Shown: positions 22,509-35,754, numbered from the stretch's first letter. The stretch: 64,000 bases of DNA from Lobosporangium transversale (GCF_002105155.1 NW_019028992.1:372001-436000); one strand, 5' to 3'. A program made the numbers and translations. The notes: a model not told the origin generated them from the sequence alone.

Positions 22509-24195
22509 TTATGCAAATAGATCGGCGTCTAGGTCAACCCCAAAGTCCCAAACGACAATATTCCGATCTTGAGACGTGCTATGAATGCAAAAAAAAAAAA
22601 AAAAATAAAAAAATCAGCCCCACAAAAGATAACATCGAGTTTATTTGTTAGGTTTATATTTATATTTATATTTTATTTTTATTCCTCTTTAGAGCCCGAG
22701 AAATTCATATACAAGGATCAGCTTCTGCTTACCTGATGATGCGGGTGGGTGAAAATTGAACGTCAAACACCCAACTGACGTGCCCGTTATTGAGATCCAA
22801 GGTACATTCACCCGTGGTCATATCCCACACTTTGACTGTTTGGTCGTAGCTTCCACTGACAACCCTATTCTGATCAAAGTGCAATGTTCGTACCAAGTTT
22901 TCATGTCCTGATAAAACTCTTATGCATCTACCTGTTGCAGCTTCCCATATTCGAATCGTCCTATCATTTGATCCTGACACGATCGTTTCGCCATTGAATT
23001 GAACACAGGCCAAGCCCCGCTCATGCCCAACAAAATCACGCACACACGAGCCGGTAGCTACATCCCATAGCTTGACCAACCCGTCACCAGAAGCAGAGAC
23101 AACTTGGCCTTTATGTAGCTGGATCGCATTTACAGGACCGCGATGACCCCTTAAACTCCTTAATAAAGCCTTGGTTTCAACGTCCCATATCTTGATAGAT
23201 GTGTCTTTAGAGCAGCTCACGATATATTTTTCATCAAAACATACATCGAGTACTCCGGCTTCATGACCATATAGCGTTGATATAGGTTGACGTGTTTCCA
23301 TGTTCCAGACAATGATGCTATTGTCAGAGGATCCTGAAACCATAATCTTATCGTTAAACTGTAAACAAAGAACAGACTGCGAATGGCCACGGAGAGTATC
23401 GGTACATTTCAATGTTGTTGCATCCCAAAACTTAATTGTACGATCTCTGGATCCTGTTACAATCTTGGTGCTATCGAACTGGATACAGTAAACACTGTCA
23501 TCGTGTCCACTGAGTTTGGTCATTGCAGGAACGGATTGCCAACGAGTTTCCAGTATTTTACGGTCATGGCAAAGATGTTTCCAATCCAATCCGGGACTTA
23601 CGCGTGCAGCAGTAGTGGCTGATAATTCTGCTGTGTCTTTGTTTTGGGATGTATCTGGTAGATATGTGTGAGTTACTGGAAGTGACTTAATCTTCCAGCG
23701 TTGATGATGAAGGAATATATTTTTCCAGAGCTCATTATCTGTTGTGAATTGATTCCAAGTTTTTGAGACCAGAGCAACCCTGCTTAAGGTAGCCATGTCG
23801 AGAAGCTTCAGGATATATATTGTCATCTCGTATGGTAGTTTTGAGAGAATGTCTATCCGTGGACTGTCCAGCAGCAACGAATAGAATTGGTTCCTGAGAT
23901 CTGTTGCAGTCTTAGTCTGGTCATCCGAAGGCAATTCTTGTACCTCTGTGTTTATGTTAATGTTTGGATCTGTTGAGCTGTTTACATGGTCCGTGTGCGT
24001 CTGCGTACATGTGAGGGAGGGCGCGTCTGGGGATTGTACCGACCATGTATCTTCACAAGACACCTCCAGCCGGTGCTGCTGTTCCTGCCCAATGTCGAAG
24101 GCAGAGATGTTTGTAGTTGCCTGGAGCTGTATGGTAGCGTCAGTGGGCCTTCTTCTCTGGACTGTTGTCATTGCAGGTGAAGAAAAAGGATTCAT
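22509..24195 (-). CDS. F-box/WD40-repeat protein, SCF ubiquitin ligase substrate receptor
   Basis: Two exons, 24195-22733 and 22578-22509, give 510 residues. The start at MNPFSSPAMTT was preferred because the upstream in-frame stretch is low-complexity Phe/Ser from poly(A) DNA. An F-box (about 114-160) has IDILSKLPYEMTIYILKLLD and WNQFTTDNELWKNIF. Seven WD repeats follow, with blades such as SVYCIQFDSTKIVTGSRDRT and SVLCLQFNDKIMVSGSSDNS. The last blade is completed by the small second exon (TSQDRNIVVWDF). The layout matches Cdc4, Met30 and beta-TrCP: the F-box binds Skp1 and the propeller binds phosphorylated substrates. Which orthologue it is cannot be settled by eye. Confidence 0.92.
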
Positions 24196-24368
24196 GGAGA
24201 GAAAAAAGAAAAAAGAAAAAAAAAATAGGAGAGAACTGAGTGTAACTTGGTTCACTTGGTAAAAAGAAAAAGCTCAAGAGAAAGGAAAGGATGTAAGAAT
24301 GAAGGAGATTTGCGAAAAGAGTAATTGAAAAAAAAAAAAAAAAAAAAAAAAAACAAAAAACAAAGAGT

Positions 24369-24413
<45 letters not shown>

Positions 24414-25967
24414 CAGAGGGAGAGAGGTAAAGAGAAAAGAAGGGGTGTACAAAAGTCTTTAATTAGATGCTGGAATGACCCGAGCAATTCAACCAAGCTT
24501 TTCAATCATTTTATTCATTCACTCTTCGCTTTCATTTTTATTCATCAACACTTTTTCATTTCATGACGCCCTTGTTGTGGAACGGAGGATCTGGGAAGGG
24601 AAGGAAGAGGGGGGGGGGAAAGAAAAGTTAGGGAGGGAAGGGTATGTGTAAGTGATAGCACACCCATGATACGCGGCTATTCTTTATGGACCATACTATG
24701 GGCAAAGGTATAACTTGAGCAACAACAACACAGCAAAAAAAAAAAGTTTCGTTTCATCGTCCATTACTCTCATACATGCTCTCAACACTCTTAGCATACC
24801 ATGGTAGTTGTATTGTGATCGGAAACAATGGGTTTGGAAACGTATAAGGGGGATGCCTGTAGCTCACCCAAAGAGCCATCCATCTGTTTTATGAGTCTAG
24901 TAATCCTGAAGCGTTGAGGTGTGAGTTATGTTGGGGCGACTCAAGGATGAGAGAAGGAAGAGTAAAGAATAAGGAGCATTTATTCCTTGGTCTATTCTGC
25001 AGAAAACAGTATTCTTGATTAGCTGATACTAAGATAGATTGTGTTGTGATGTTGTCGCGTTTCTTTTATATTTATAGTCGTTTCTTCCCAATCCTGGTCT
25101 TTATAAGAGCCCCTCCTTGGATGGTATTAACGTGAATGAGAGTGTGCATTGATTACAGTTCTGTTTTCTCTTCCTTTTCACTGATTGAGGATGTGAATGT
25201 CCCACAAACTAGTTCGTAACACAATAAACAAAGTCTGGGTGTACCAAAAGCGATCCAAAGGTCAAGGCACGTGGAATGATGGTAACAGATACAGTCCAAG
25301 GTACAGGGTGCAAACAGCCTATAACATGGTTAACATTGTAGGAAGAAGACAATGTCGAATGGAGGATGTTTGAGGTGTTTGCTTTCACTTCTCTGGAAGC
25401 AAAAGGAGCGAGAGCGAACACTGCCGCTGGATATACAGGAAGGATTGAAGCATTTGAGTTTGTATGGCGGTATGAAGGTGAACGGAAAGTCATCACTAAG
25501 GTATGAAAAGAGAGAGCCAGCAAGTCATGTCAATTATCGGTAATTCAGAGGACTCGTTATGGCATGCCAGGGATTTAACAGACATTGGTCGACCCCACAA
25601 AGCGCGCCAAACTTCACGAGGGTAGGGCAAGATGAGGTTTAGTTATTTATTAATTTAACTTTTTACTAAGTTAGTTTTATTAAAATCACAGTGGTATTTG
25701 ATGAGATTCTATTTGTTTTACTTCATTTTGTCACTCTCTCCTTCTCTTCTCTTAACAATTACTTAGCGACGTAGGTGCAATTGAAGCTCTATCATGTTTT
25801 TTTATGCATTGGATATCATCAGCATGCATTCCTTGCTTTATAGCTATTTTGCTCAAATACTTAACGGCTCGCTGATATCTGTTTGTAAATGTGGCAATTC
25901 TTAATTAGGCAGAAAAAACCTTGATCGTCCATTAATTACATTCTCATTGATTCAGCATTAATATACC
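24196..25967. other. Intergenic, A-rich, with decayed retroelement scraps
   Basis: Two A runs of about 26 and 35 bases (24328-24353, 24373-24407) lie just upstream of the F-box gene. The rest has no intact gene. Plus-strand scraps at 24780-25020 and 25200-25510 are described separately. Confidence 0.5.
24780..25020 (+). pseudogene. Possible LINE zinc-binding (zf-RVT-like) fragment
   Basis: One plus-strand frame reads WVWKRIRGMPVAHPKSH. A neighbouring frame continues YESSNPEALRCELCWGD and then KNKEHLFLGLFCRK. A CxxC followed by HLF and a Cys resembles the C-terminal zinc motif of non-LTR retrotransposon ORF2. A later plus-strand piece (25368-25503) reads FEVFAFTSLEAKGARANTAA, which I do not recognise. 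The frame break and isolation suggest a relic. Confidence 0.3.
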
Positions 25968-28105
25968 ATGAGCGGAAGAGATCGACTTGCAGACTTTCAT
26001 GTGCGTTTTGCATTTATAATTGTTAATGTTGCGCTGCTTTCATGAGAATATTTAATTGACTTCAATGACCTTTGTGAATGAAATCACGCCACTTTTGTCT
26101 CATGTTTAGGCCCAACAGGGTAATAACAATCAAGGCTATGGGTAAGTTAATTAACTCTTTGGTCTTCTATTTAGTCTATTTTAAGACGATACCATAGCCT
26201 ACTTTCCACGGCTTCCTCACGCCATCCTCTTCTTTCTTAATTACTGAGGAGAAAGTGTCTGCGCTATCAATCATGGCAGTATGACGCCTTATCAATGAAG
26301 AAAGGATAAATGAGGTTTATGTGCTTGTATTTCATGTGCTCACAAATTGATTAGATTACACCGTGTGCTTTCCGGGCCGTGAAATGAAGGGAAAGAGTGG
26401 TGGAACTAACCATGATGTCATTGTACTCCTTCATTCTCTTATTTATTGTTCAGGCAGCAACAGAACCAGAGCCAGTTTGGCCAGCAGTACGGCCAACAAC
26501 AGCAGTATGGCCAGTACAATCAACAACCACATGGTCAGCAACAGTACGGTCAACAGAATCAGTATGGACAGCAGAATCAGTATGGTCAGCAGCAGCAATT
26601 CGCTCAGCAACAACAAGCCCAGTATCAGCAACAGCAGCCACAACATCAATATCCACCTCCCACTCGAATTGAGATGGGTACCCTTTCCTCAACATCTGGC
26701 GATATGAATGCCTTTTTTAGTGAGGTAAAGTAGCAATGAAACAGTTTGATAAGTAGATCTGAAAAAGAAGATCAAAGGATTAACAGACTTTTCCTTTTAT
26801 TATTTTACAGGTGACTTCAATCCAAAATGACATTTCTAGGCTCGAACAGAACATCACCCAAATAGAGGAATTACATGAAATTTCGCTTAACAGTGTGTCG
26901 ACAGAGGACCAAAACGTACGCACTTCTCGTCAACTGGAAGGCATCACCGCAGATACGACCCAACTTTCCAACCGCATCAAGAAGAGGATCAAGGGTACGA
27001 AATTTTTCATACTGGGAGGAACTATAGACTATGGAGACTATTGAAAAATGTATTGTAATTAGTTCATCAAGGGCACAATTTTTAACTTTTTAATTTTTTA
27101 TATGTATGTCTAGATATTGAACTCGCCAACCTTCGTCTTGCCAGCTCCCCTGATATTCAGATCCGCAGGACTCAGGCTGCAGCTTTGAAAGAAAAGTTTT
27201 TGAAGACCCTTCGTCAATATCAGACAGCCGAAAGCGAGGCTCGAAGGAAGTACCAGGGTCGCATGGAAAGACAATACAAAATTGGTAAGTTTGACAGAGA
27301 CTTTACTAGCTGTTAATCCGTGCACTTTAAAACTCCAATTTGACACATTGTTATACACATCCTTTCCTTCAAAAATAGTCAAGCCAGACGCTACTCCTCA
27401 GGAGATCGCACAGGCCATGGAAAGCGATAATCAACAAATATTTGCTCAATCGGTAGGGTAGACATGATTGGGTATTTTTTAAACTTATTACTGTGTATTA
27501 AAGAGCTTCTAACCTTATAGTTTCCTTAAAAAAACCCTTTTCCTGATCTAGGTTCTTCAAAGCACTCGATATGGGGACGCCAACAGAGCCCTTCGTGAGG
27601 TGCAAAGTCGCCATGATGATATCAAGAAGATTGAAAAGACCATTCTTGTAGGTTTATCAAGGCAGGGGAATATGTTAATTATATATGATATGAAACCTTT
27701 GTTATTAATCGACGAAAAACGAATCCTTCTGTATCTCGCTTTTCTTGACTAGGAATTGCAACAACTGTTCATTGATATGGAAACCTTGGTGACCGATCAA
27801 GGCGTTGTCATGGAAACAATCGAGCAAAATACGCAGCAGGCAAATACCTCTTTGCAATCAGGCAATCAACAAGTAGATAATGCTATTAGCAGTGCTCGTA
27901 GTGCCAGAAAAAAGAAATGGATCTGTTTGATTATCAGTATTGTTCTTTTAATTATCATTGTAATTATCGTGTTGAAGGTGGTAAGTTTTTCACTACATCC
28001 CTGAAATGATTGATATAGTCGAAACGGTGGTTGCATTAATGAATCTTAGTTGATATACTCATATATTTTATTTCTTCGCGTGTTCTCTAGACTAAGACAA
28101 TCTAA
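25968..28105 (+). CDS. Syntaxin (Qa-SNARE, Sso1-like) with Gln-rich N terminus
   Basis: Nine exons: 25968-26000, 26110-26141, 26454-26724, 26811-26994, 27114-27284, 27379-27452, 27552-27647, 27753-27980 and 28091-28105, all in phase, for 367 residues. Residues about 13-85 are almost only Gln, Tyr, Gly and Asn, in repeats such as QQYGQQNQYGQQ. The Habc-like helices follow (VTSIQNDISRLEQNITQIEE, then RQYQTAESEARRKYQGRMER). The SNARE motif has LQQLFIDMETLVTDQGVVME with the zero-layer Gln, then one C-terminal membrane anchor (WICLIISIVLLIIIVIIVLK) ending KVTKTI. It belongs with plasma-membrane t-SNAREs that drive exocytosis at the hyphal tip. The Gln-rich head is not usual for Sso proteins, which otherwise begin near the Habc domain. 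Confidence 0.93.
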
Positions 28106-29792
28106 GACCGCCGCCATCTCCACAGGTATCGCAGGTCGTGTGAGGGTCATGCAATAATATTATTTTTAGTACTTGTTCTAATTATTTCATTGGGTGTTGG
28201 TGTGGCGTAAATCAACCACTGTTAAAAGAGTGTTTGTGAATATCTTGTCATTTTTGCTTACTTGACCACAATAATAAAAGCAGCAAATAGGGAGAAGAGG
28301 AAATAAGAGATAGTTCTGATTGTGCCTCCAATGTTCTTTGTGTCCAAAACAGTCGAGAAGGAAGGGGAAAAAAGCATGATGAATGGATGATAAAGGTTTC
28401 TATAGGCTGCATGTAAAAGCATATTCATGCACAGAATTCATTCCTTTCTGTAGACCGTGGACTAGCTGGACTGGCAAGATTAGCACGGGCGCAATGGGAT
28501 GATGTGAAGAAATTGAAGGACAGGATTTTGTTCGGAGACATTTCAAGTCATACGCTGAGAATTTTTTGTGATTTGACATCCATGTTCTTGTACCCAAATA
28601 AATAAAAGCATGAGACAGGATGATGGATGTGGGATCGATTGTACGCCCAATCCAAAACTGACAAAGTTGTTGTCTATGTGTTCTGACTGGTACAGGGTTT
28701 TTTTATGGCAGAGTTTCTTGAACAAAATAAACAAGTGCATGTAAAAAAAGTATTGTTATGCATATCATCCGTATCGTTTGGCACATCTTAATCAAAGCGG
28801 CTAACATTTCACCACTCACTCGTGGTGACCTTGGAAGAGGCAAAATAATTGACTTTCAGCATATTCGACATTATTCAAAAAAATGTAATACAGAGCGAAT
28901 GAGAAAAGACAATAATTTTTAGTGGGAGCAGATCTTCATCGCCCCTTTAAACTGTATTTTAAAGTACACATGTTATGGTACACATATATGTGGATAACTT
29001 ACACGATTAAAGTTAAAGGTTAGAAGCGTAATCTAAGTTGTTTGATAACACTAGCGAAGAAAAAAAAAAAGTAACCAGGTCAACGATCTTCACGACCCCA
29101 TCCATCTTGTTTGTCCTGCCCATCCTATTCAACTCATAAAGCTCAAATCCCATAACTCCATTATATTGATCGTGTGCATTCCTTATACTCTCATTCTGCC
29201 GATATCCGACTCTATAGTTATTTCGTCTGCCGACAAAGTACACACAGAGCTTTTTTTTTATGTAACACGGCATAGGATATTCATTGATAGTGACACACAA
29301 GAGAAATCTCTCTTCATCGATTCGCTCGATTATGATTTATCTTGCATGTCAAAAAACACATCCAAACACTAAGCGCCGTTTGACTTTTTACACTGGGTTG
29401 TGGTTTAGAACGATTTACACTATTGCTCCTTTTCTTTTTTTTTTTTTTTTTTTTTTTCTCAGGCATTTGTGCATCCATCGGTGACATTTCATCCAGGGTC
29501 CCGATATCAACTAAGCCAAGGAGACAAGATTTTTTTTAGTCTTCAATGCATGATGGTGCATAAAATAGGAGGACATAAAGATATATTGTAATTCCTCTTC
29601 CCATTTCTTCTTTTTCTTCTCTTTCTTTCTTTGTCCGTCTTCTCATTGTTCTTCCAACAGACCATCCTTATAGATCAAGGCTTACTTGCTCGCTGCTACT
29701 TGCACTCCCTTTTTTTCTTCCCTATTCCTCCCCTTCATCTCTTACAATAGCTGTAAAGCACTTGCGCTGTTAAAGCGCTCTTATCCTACGCG
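28106..29792. other. Intergenic region, no gene seen
   Basis: About 1.7 kb with no frame of coding character on either strand. The last 200 bases are pyrimidine-rich and lead into the next gene. Confidence 0.5.
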
Positions 29793-31915
29793 ATGTCACA
29801 CCCTTCACACCAGGTCGGCACCAATGCCAGTACGACCGAAGAAGTTCAAGACCTGTCCAAAGCCTCAACACAGTCCCCTGCGCTCCCATCTAGTGAGAAC
29901 CATGTGGAACATCCGAAGGAGATAGATGGTTTTGCCACCATCACTAATGCAGGAACTACTGTGCCTGTCGAGTCCATGACGACTTCATCTCCTGCTGCTA
30001 ATCATACAGGCGGTGCCAGGCGACGTCTGGCACTCTCATCGAACCGTCTGCTCTCCTTGGATTTACTGCGTGGTCTTGCCATCTTTATCATGATTACAGT
30101 TAACGCTCAAAATGGACCTGTGGTTTTCCCAATCCTTTGTAAGGGAATACTATTTTGAAGATTGTACAGGCCTGTGTACTATTATAGTATATTCATTTTT
30201 TTTTTTTTTTTTTTTTTTTCTTTCCTCCTCACTTGTCTATTTTGCTGTCGCATAGCGCATCCTGAGTGGATTGGATTATCTATTGCAGGTACGGAATTGT
30301 AATACCGATGACATGTGATGACATGATGATGAAGATTGGACGGAGGCACCAAATTTAACTTTTTTTTTTTATTCTTATAATCTCCATCCGTACAAAATCA
30401 TTAGACACGGTCTTTCCCAGTTTTTTGTTTATCACTGGTTGTACGATGCCTCTGTCAATCAGGGCAGCACCCAATTCGCCCAATAGTGTTTACATACGCC
30501 ACGCTATTCGCGTGTTCAAACGTTCACTCATCATTTGGGGTCTTGGCGTTATTCTTAACCTCTATGGTCTCGTCATTCTGAGTGCTCCTGCTAACCAGTT
30601 TCGCTGGCCCAATGTGCTGAACCGTATTGGATTCTGTTACCTGATCGTCGCTTGGATGCACGTTCTTGTCCTTTGGCGCGGTCGTCAACCCGAAAAGCCT
30701 CTCTCAGTTTCATATCTCTTCCCATCCTTATCCCAGCCTGCACGTCCACAAATCCATGAAGCAGATTCGAAGCGTGAACTGGAAGAGACTGCTGCTAATA
30801 ACGCTTCTACTACCCCTGCTGCACCTACCACAGGAGAGGACGATCACGGTGCATGGCCCTGGTTTGTAAGAGTAACCTTGCCTTACTACTTGCCTATTGC
30901 TTGCTTGGTCATCTGGCTCATCTGTACGTATAGTGTCCAGGTCGAGGGTTGCCCTGAGAAGGGTATGGTAGAGGTCCCGGAATGCAGTGCTCAGGCTTAC
31001 TTTGACCTTAGGATCTTTGGCAAGGCTCATACGTACCGTCACTTGGCCTTTGATCCTGAAGGAGCTCTGTCGACATTAACATCAATCCTTAATGTATGGC
31101 TCGGATGGTTTATTGGATGCACCGTCGTGGCGCTTAATGCTCAAGTCAAAGAAGTGAATAATGTTTTTAAGGCGCGCCATGAAGCGCTCAGCCATTCAGA
31201 GGAGCACGAGCAGTATCTTTTGGAGGAGGTTTTGGAGCAGGAGATCGTGACAAGGATCTATTCCGAACATTTGAGCCAATGGTTCTGGTGGGGTATCCTT
31301 TGGATGTTTGTTGGCTGGCTCGTCAGTTTGGGTATCCCATTATCCAAGCCAAGCTGGACCGCAACATTTGCAGTCGTAACCTCAGGCATCTCTCAGACAA
31401 TGCTCGCCATCTTGTTCTTCAAGTTTGATGCCCAGCCAAAGACGAAGCAGCTGCGTAAGCTGCACTTGGAACATCAGTTGACTTACCGATCTAATAACCA
31501 GCTCTCGCGTCATTATCACCATCGTCCTCAGGATGCTGAAGCTGCAGCCTCTGGCTCGGCACCTCTCAGGTCTAATTATTCAAGTGCATTGAATGTATAC
31601 TTCAAAGTGGATCACTTCTTCCGTCATTGGTTCCGTAAGGGTATCTTGTTGGTCTTGGGAAGCATGGGTCGTAATGCCATTCTTTTGTATATGTGCTCAG
31701 AACTTGTTCAAGGCACTTGCTATCTCGTACGTGCAGGACCTGCAGATCCCGAGACCGGTGAAAAATCGGATTTCTTTACTTACATCTTTTCAGTCACTTG
31801 GGGCAAAGCCGAGATTGGTGGCTGGGGTTCTTTACTCTTTTCATTGGGCTTTACATTCCTCCATGTTCTGCTGGCCATCTTCTTGGACTACAAGAAGTGG
31901 TACTTCAAGGTGTAA
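29793..31915 (+). CDS. HGSNAT/DUF1624-family multi-pass membrane protein
   Basis: Three exons: 29793-30138, 30256-30288 and 30405-31915, in phase, for 629 residues. After a Ser/Thr-rich cytoplasmic head comes NRLLSLDLLRGLAIFIMITV, the signature of heparan-alpha-glucosaminide N-acetyltransferase relatives. Then HPEWIGLSIADTVFPSFLFI and FKRSLIIWGLGVILNLYG follow, with about ten membrane segments in all. In animals HGSNAT acetylates heparan sulfate in lysosomes using cytosolic acetyl-CoA. Fungi have no heparan sulfate, so the substrate here is unknown. A long luminal loop (about 320-420) and a His/Ser-rich loop near 500 are family-typical variable parts. The C terminus LDYKKWYFKV fits the family end. 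Confidence 0.88.
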
Positions 31916-32137
31916 AATCCCAACAGCTTCTTAGAAAAGAAGAGGAGGAGTCACCGTTGTAATTAGTATTTCTATTTTATTCTTTCACCTTTTCCCGGGG
32001 TGTTTTTTATTTTTTACTCATCTATCATTTAGTAGTATATTTCACTCTAATAACATTCAAAACCAAATATTTATCTTTGCCATGCGAAGATGCTAAACTT
32101 AATTAATGGACCTGTCATTGTAGTTTTCGAATGTTTG

Positions 32138-32176
<39 letters not shown>

Positions 32177-32299
32177 ATCCATGCAAGGAATGGAAGGCAA
32201 AAGTTTTATTGATCCATTAAAGATGATCAATAATCTCATAATTGTTGTTATTACTAGGTTACATTGGTAGGACTGGATACTTTCAACTTTCGAAAATCC

Positions 32300-33845
32300 T
32301 TGGTCGTTTATCTCTTGATCCTGGTATCTACTTGCTTTCTTCTTGACCCTAAAATTACCTCAAAAACATACTATGGTATCCTTTCCGTCGCTGATATTTT
32401 GCTGAAAGTTGGACCCATCTTTGGATTCGAACCGTGCTGTAGCATTGGTCATCAATGTGCTAGTTGAGACTTTGAAGCCAACGTAGGTGATTGGGATCAG
32501 TCCCATAAAATGAGGGACGTGTTGGAGTAGATCTTGTGGTTGTGGGCCAGGCAGCATTAAATAACGTCAACCAAAAGGGTCGAGCGGGAAAGTGTTTGAT
32601 CAAACTGTAGGCGCGTGTGAACGATGGTTTTAGAGGCAAGAACGGGTATCGGTGGCGCAGTCAGAGATGCAGACGACGCGCCCATGTTGATTAGGGGCAG
32701 TTGTATGAACGCACGGACCCTTTTACCCATCACACCGGATGAGCCCTCATTGTGTTTGTTGTTACTGTCCATGCTTTGCTTTTTTTTTTTTTTTTTTTTT
32801 TTTTGCCTTTATTACTGGCGCCGCTACCTATATTTCTATCATTCTCGGTGCCGCCGCCCTTCCTCTTAGTAGGACCTCGGGGAGCTGTGGTCGCAAGTAT
32901 TGCAAGCCTCCAGGCCAGTCAAAACTCACGAGCCTCTGCAGGAACACCACTACCAAAGTATATGATGCTTCATCAAAGGATTTTAAGTATAACCTTGATA
33001 CCGCTTTGACATCGTTCCCAAAGCGGCAGGAGTGAGAGAAAGAAATGAAGAGGAGAGAGATGGTAGAATCACTTGTTTTATTACAACAGCCGATGTATAG
33101 GATCAAAGAATAATGGACTCGGCCTTGCCGATTATGAAGACGAAGTTTGGAGACACTCAGTTGAGTAACGTGCCCGAACCTGTACATGAAAGCCAATTGT
33201 TGCCACCTTGGCGGCGATCGAAGAGATAAATGGGGTAAGTGTTAAGATTTGAAAAGCCTTCGAGCCGTTCTACACTCAGATGCCTCGTTTGTATTGTCCA
33301 TTGTCCAACGGCACATTCGTTACTTGTGGTGATGGTGGTCCCGATGACGTTAGTGTGCTTAATGAGACGTTAGAGAAGGAGAAGCTGAATGGAAGCTGCT
33401 GTTACTGTTGCTGTTGTTGGGTCGTGTGATTTTATCATGGTGAATGAACCCATCATAGTTTATAATGGTTGGGGCTGGAATAATGATGCTTAAAGATCAA
33501 ATGTCACAATCACATGGGATGCATAACGGAGAGATGAGCCGGTCAGATGCAGACGCTGATTCGAATCAGTAACGGCAAAAAAATGCTGAGGATACAGTGG
33601 TAAAATGTGTATCAGCATGATGACTTTCCATTGCATTGACGCGTAGCAGGTCAATTAATTCATAGACATGAATATTTGTATAAAAATATATAAATATAAA
33701 AGGATATAAAAAAAAAAAAAAAAGAATAAGCTTACTCTGGAAGAAGGCGGAGATGAAAGAGGCGTACACAACGCAATGATTGGATACAAAGAATGAAGTA
33801 ATTAATGCGGAAAGAGAAATAGATAGAAACGAATAAAGCATTTTA
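32300..33845 (-). pseudogene. Possible decayed secreted-protein gene
   Basis: Several minus-strand pieces look like protein but do not splice together. At 33841-33737, MLYSFLSISLSALITSFFVS is a good signal peptide followed by a GTAAGC donor. At about 33575-33490, AVTDSNQRLHLTGSSLRYAS appears. Near 33480-33370 comes PAPTIINYDGFIHHDKITRP, and near 33310-33170 YPIYLFDRRQGGNNWLSCTG. Near 32660-32460 comes KHFPARPFWLTLFNAAWPTT. Frames change between pieces without splice sites. I recognise no family; a decayed gene or chance are both possible. Confidence 0.25.
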
Positions 33846-35752
33846 GCGTTCTTTTATATTTTATATTTTCTCTCTTTCAAGCTTTATTCATTCATTTGTG
33901 TCGCTTTTTGCTTTCTTGGCCTGGACTGCCTTAAGATGTGTTCTCGGCAGGATATGGGGATATGGAAAAAGGTTCATGAATTGAATATTAAAAATTTTAT
34001 TTCGAGGTTTTTTATTGTTTCATGCTCTGAGGAAAAAAGGGGTAAAAAAATGACTACGACTACAGGTTTCTGAAGATGGTTCGTGCTTTGTCATTTGTTC
34101 ACGAAAGTACATTTGGAAGATGTTCATCCTTCTTCTTTTTGCTGTTTCTTGTACCTGCACGAATGGGGACGACAAAGACAAGAGTGCATTCCTATTTTTT
34201 TTTTTTCTTCTTTTTTGTTTATTTATTTGTAACATGCTCTGTTTTAATGTTCGTTTCTTTCTTTCCTTACATCCTTGTGCTCAACATGGCTTTGTGACAC
34301 GTCGCGTCATTTGTGTCATTGGAAATGCTTGAGCCAGGGACTTTTTTTCTCTTTCTTTTTTGCTCTTTTGTAACTTTTCAATCTCTCTCTCATTCTCCGA
34401 CATGTTTTTTTTTTTTTTTTTTTTTTTTCCTTTCGTCTTGAACAAAATGCTTGTATAGACAATTGTTCACAATTTTTTTTTTTTTATTTGTGATTTTTTG
34501 GGTGAAATGTTGTTATAAACTATGGTTGTTGGCTCTTTGTTTTTCTTTTTGTGTTTGACAAGGTGGATAGAAGATTGTAAAAGGGAGAAAAGTGTAAGAT
34601 TTTATTTTTTTTCCAATCTTCTTTTCATCGATGGATGGAGATGATGACGATAAAATAGACAGGGAGAGTGTGAGAATGAGTTCAGGAGGTATCGGATACA
34701 TGCATTTGCATGTGGCATGTGCATGGTCCATTTGCAATCAATATCAACAGAGATTCATATTTATACATGTACAAATGTCCTTATAATTTTCAATTGAGGA
34801 CAATACCTTTTGCGTGACACAGATCAAGCATGTTCATCCTCTCAATCTCTTTTCAAGCGCATGTTCTGTTGTGGGCCATAACAATTATAAGCTTATTTAT
34901 TTATTTTTGCCTTGTTCCTTTTTTCCCCAACGATGTGTTCATTGTCCCTTTGCACACGCAAATGTGCATGCGCCATCTTTATTTTAAAAAGGCGAAAAAG
35001 TGGTGTAAAATGAATAATTCCCATTGTTTTCATTATTAATAACAATTAAAAACGGAATCATCTTTCCCCCCTTCTCATGCGACAATCTCTGTGTTCTTTC
35101 GCCATCTCTTTCTTTGTTCTTTCTATTTTTTATTTTTAATTTTTTTTTATTTTTTATTTTATTTTTTATTTTTTATTTTTTATTTTTTATTTTTTCCAAG
35201 GCAGGTTGCATACTTGTTCACACGGAAATATTAATAAACAATGGTCAATGTATTCTGGACCAAACAAGCTCGTGCATTCATTCATCTCTAAACATGGCAT
35301 GGCAGTATAAAGGCCTATTTAAGAGGTTTCAAAGATTGATCTTCCCTCTTTTAAACTCTCTTTGTCTCTTTGTCTCTTTGTTCTTTTTTCTTTTTTATAT
35401 TTATTCTAAAGAGAAACTATCGGTCATGATTCAATGAAGGATGGAAAGAAGGAGGAAGGAAAGGAAGGAAAGGAAAGAATGAGCGAGCGAATGGAACGAA
35501 ATGAAAAGAAGAAGAAAAAAAAGAATCAAGACTGATCTATCTTTTTTTTTTTTTTTTTTTTTTTCTTCTAGTCTAATCGACAGAAGAAGGGGGTCGTCAC
35601 TTTTCTATTCGCCACGACCTTTTTTTCTTTTTCAGACTTTTTGATTGATTGAGTTGGAATCACTTTTCTTCTTTCTTCATCATTTCTTCCTTTCTCACTC
35701 ACCTCTTTCCTTTCCTTTCCTTCCCTTCCCTTCCCTTCCCTTCTCCTCTCTC

Positions 35753-35754
<2 letters not shown>

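Noticed and set aside
24140-24505. Phe-rich frames upstream of the F-box gene
   Set aside because: They come only from long A runs read on the minus strand. The F-box protein start at 24195 is enough.
32422-32433. GGTTCGAATCC-like T-loop sequence on the minus strand
   Set aside because: No acceptor, D or anticodon stems could be paired around it.
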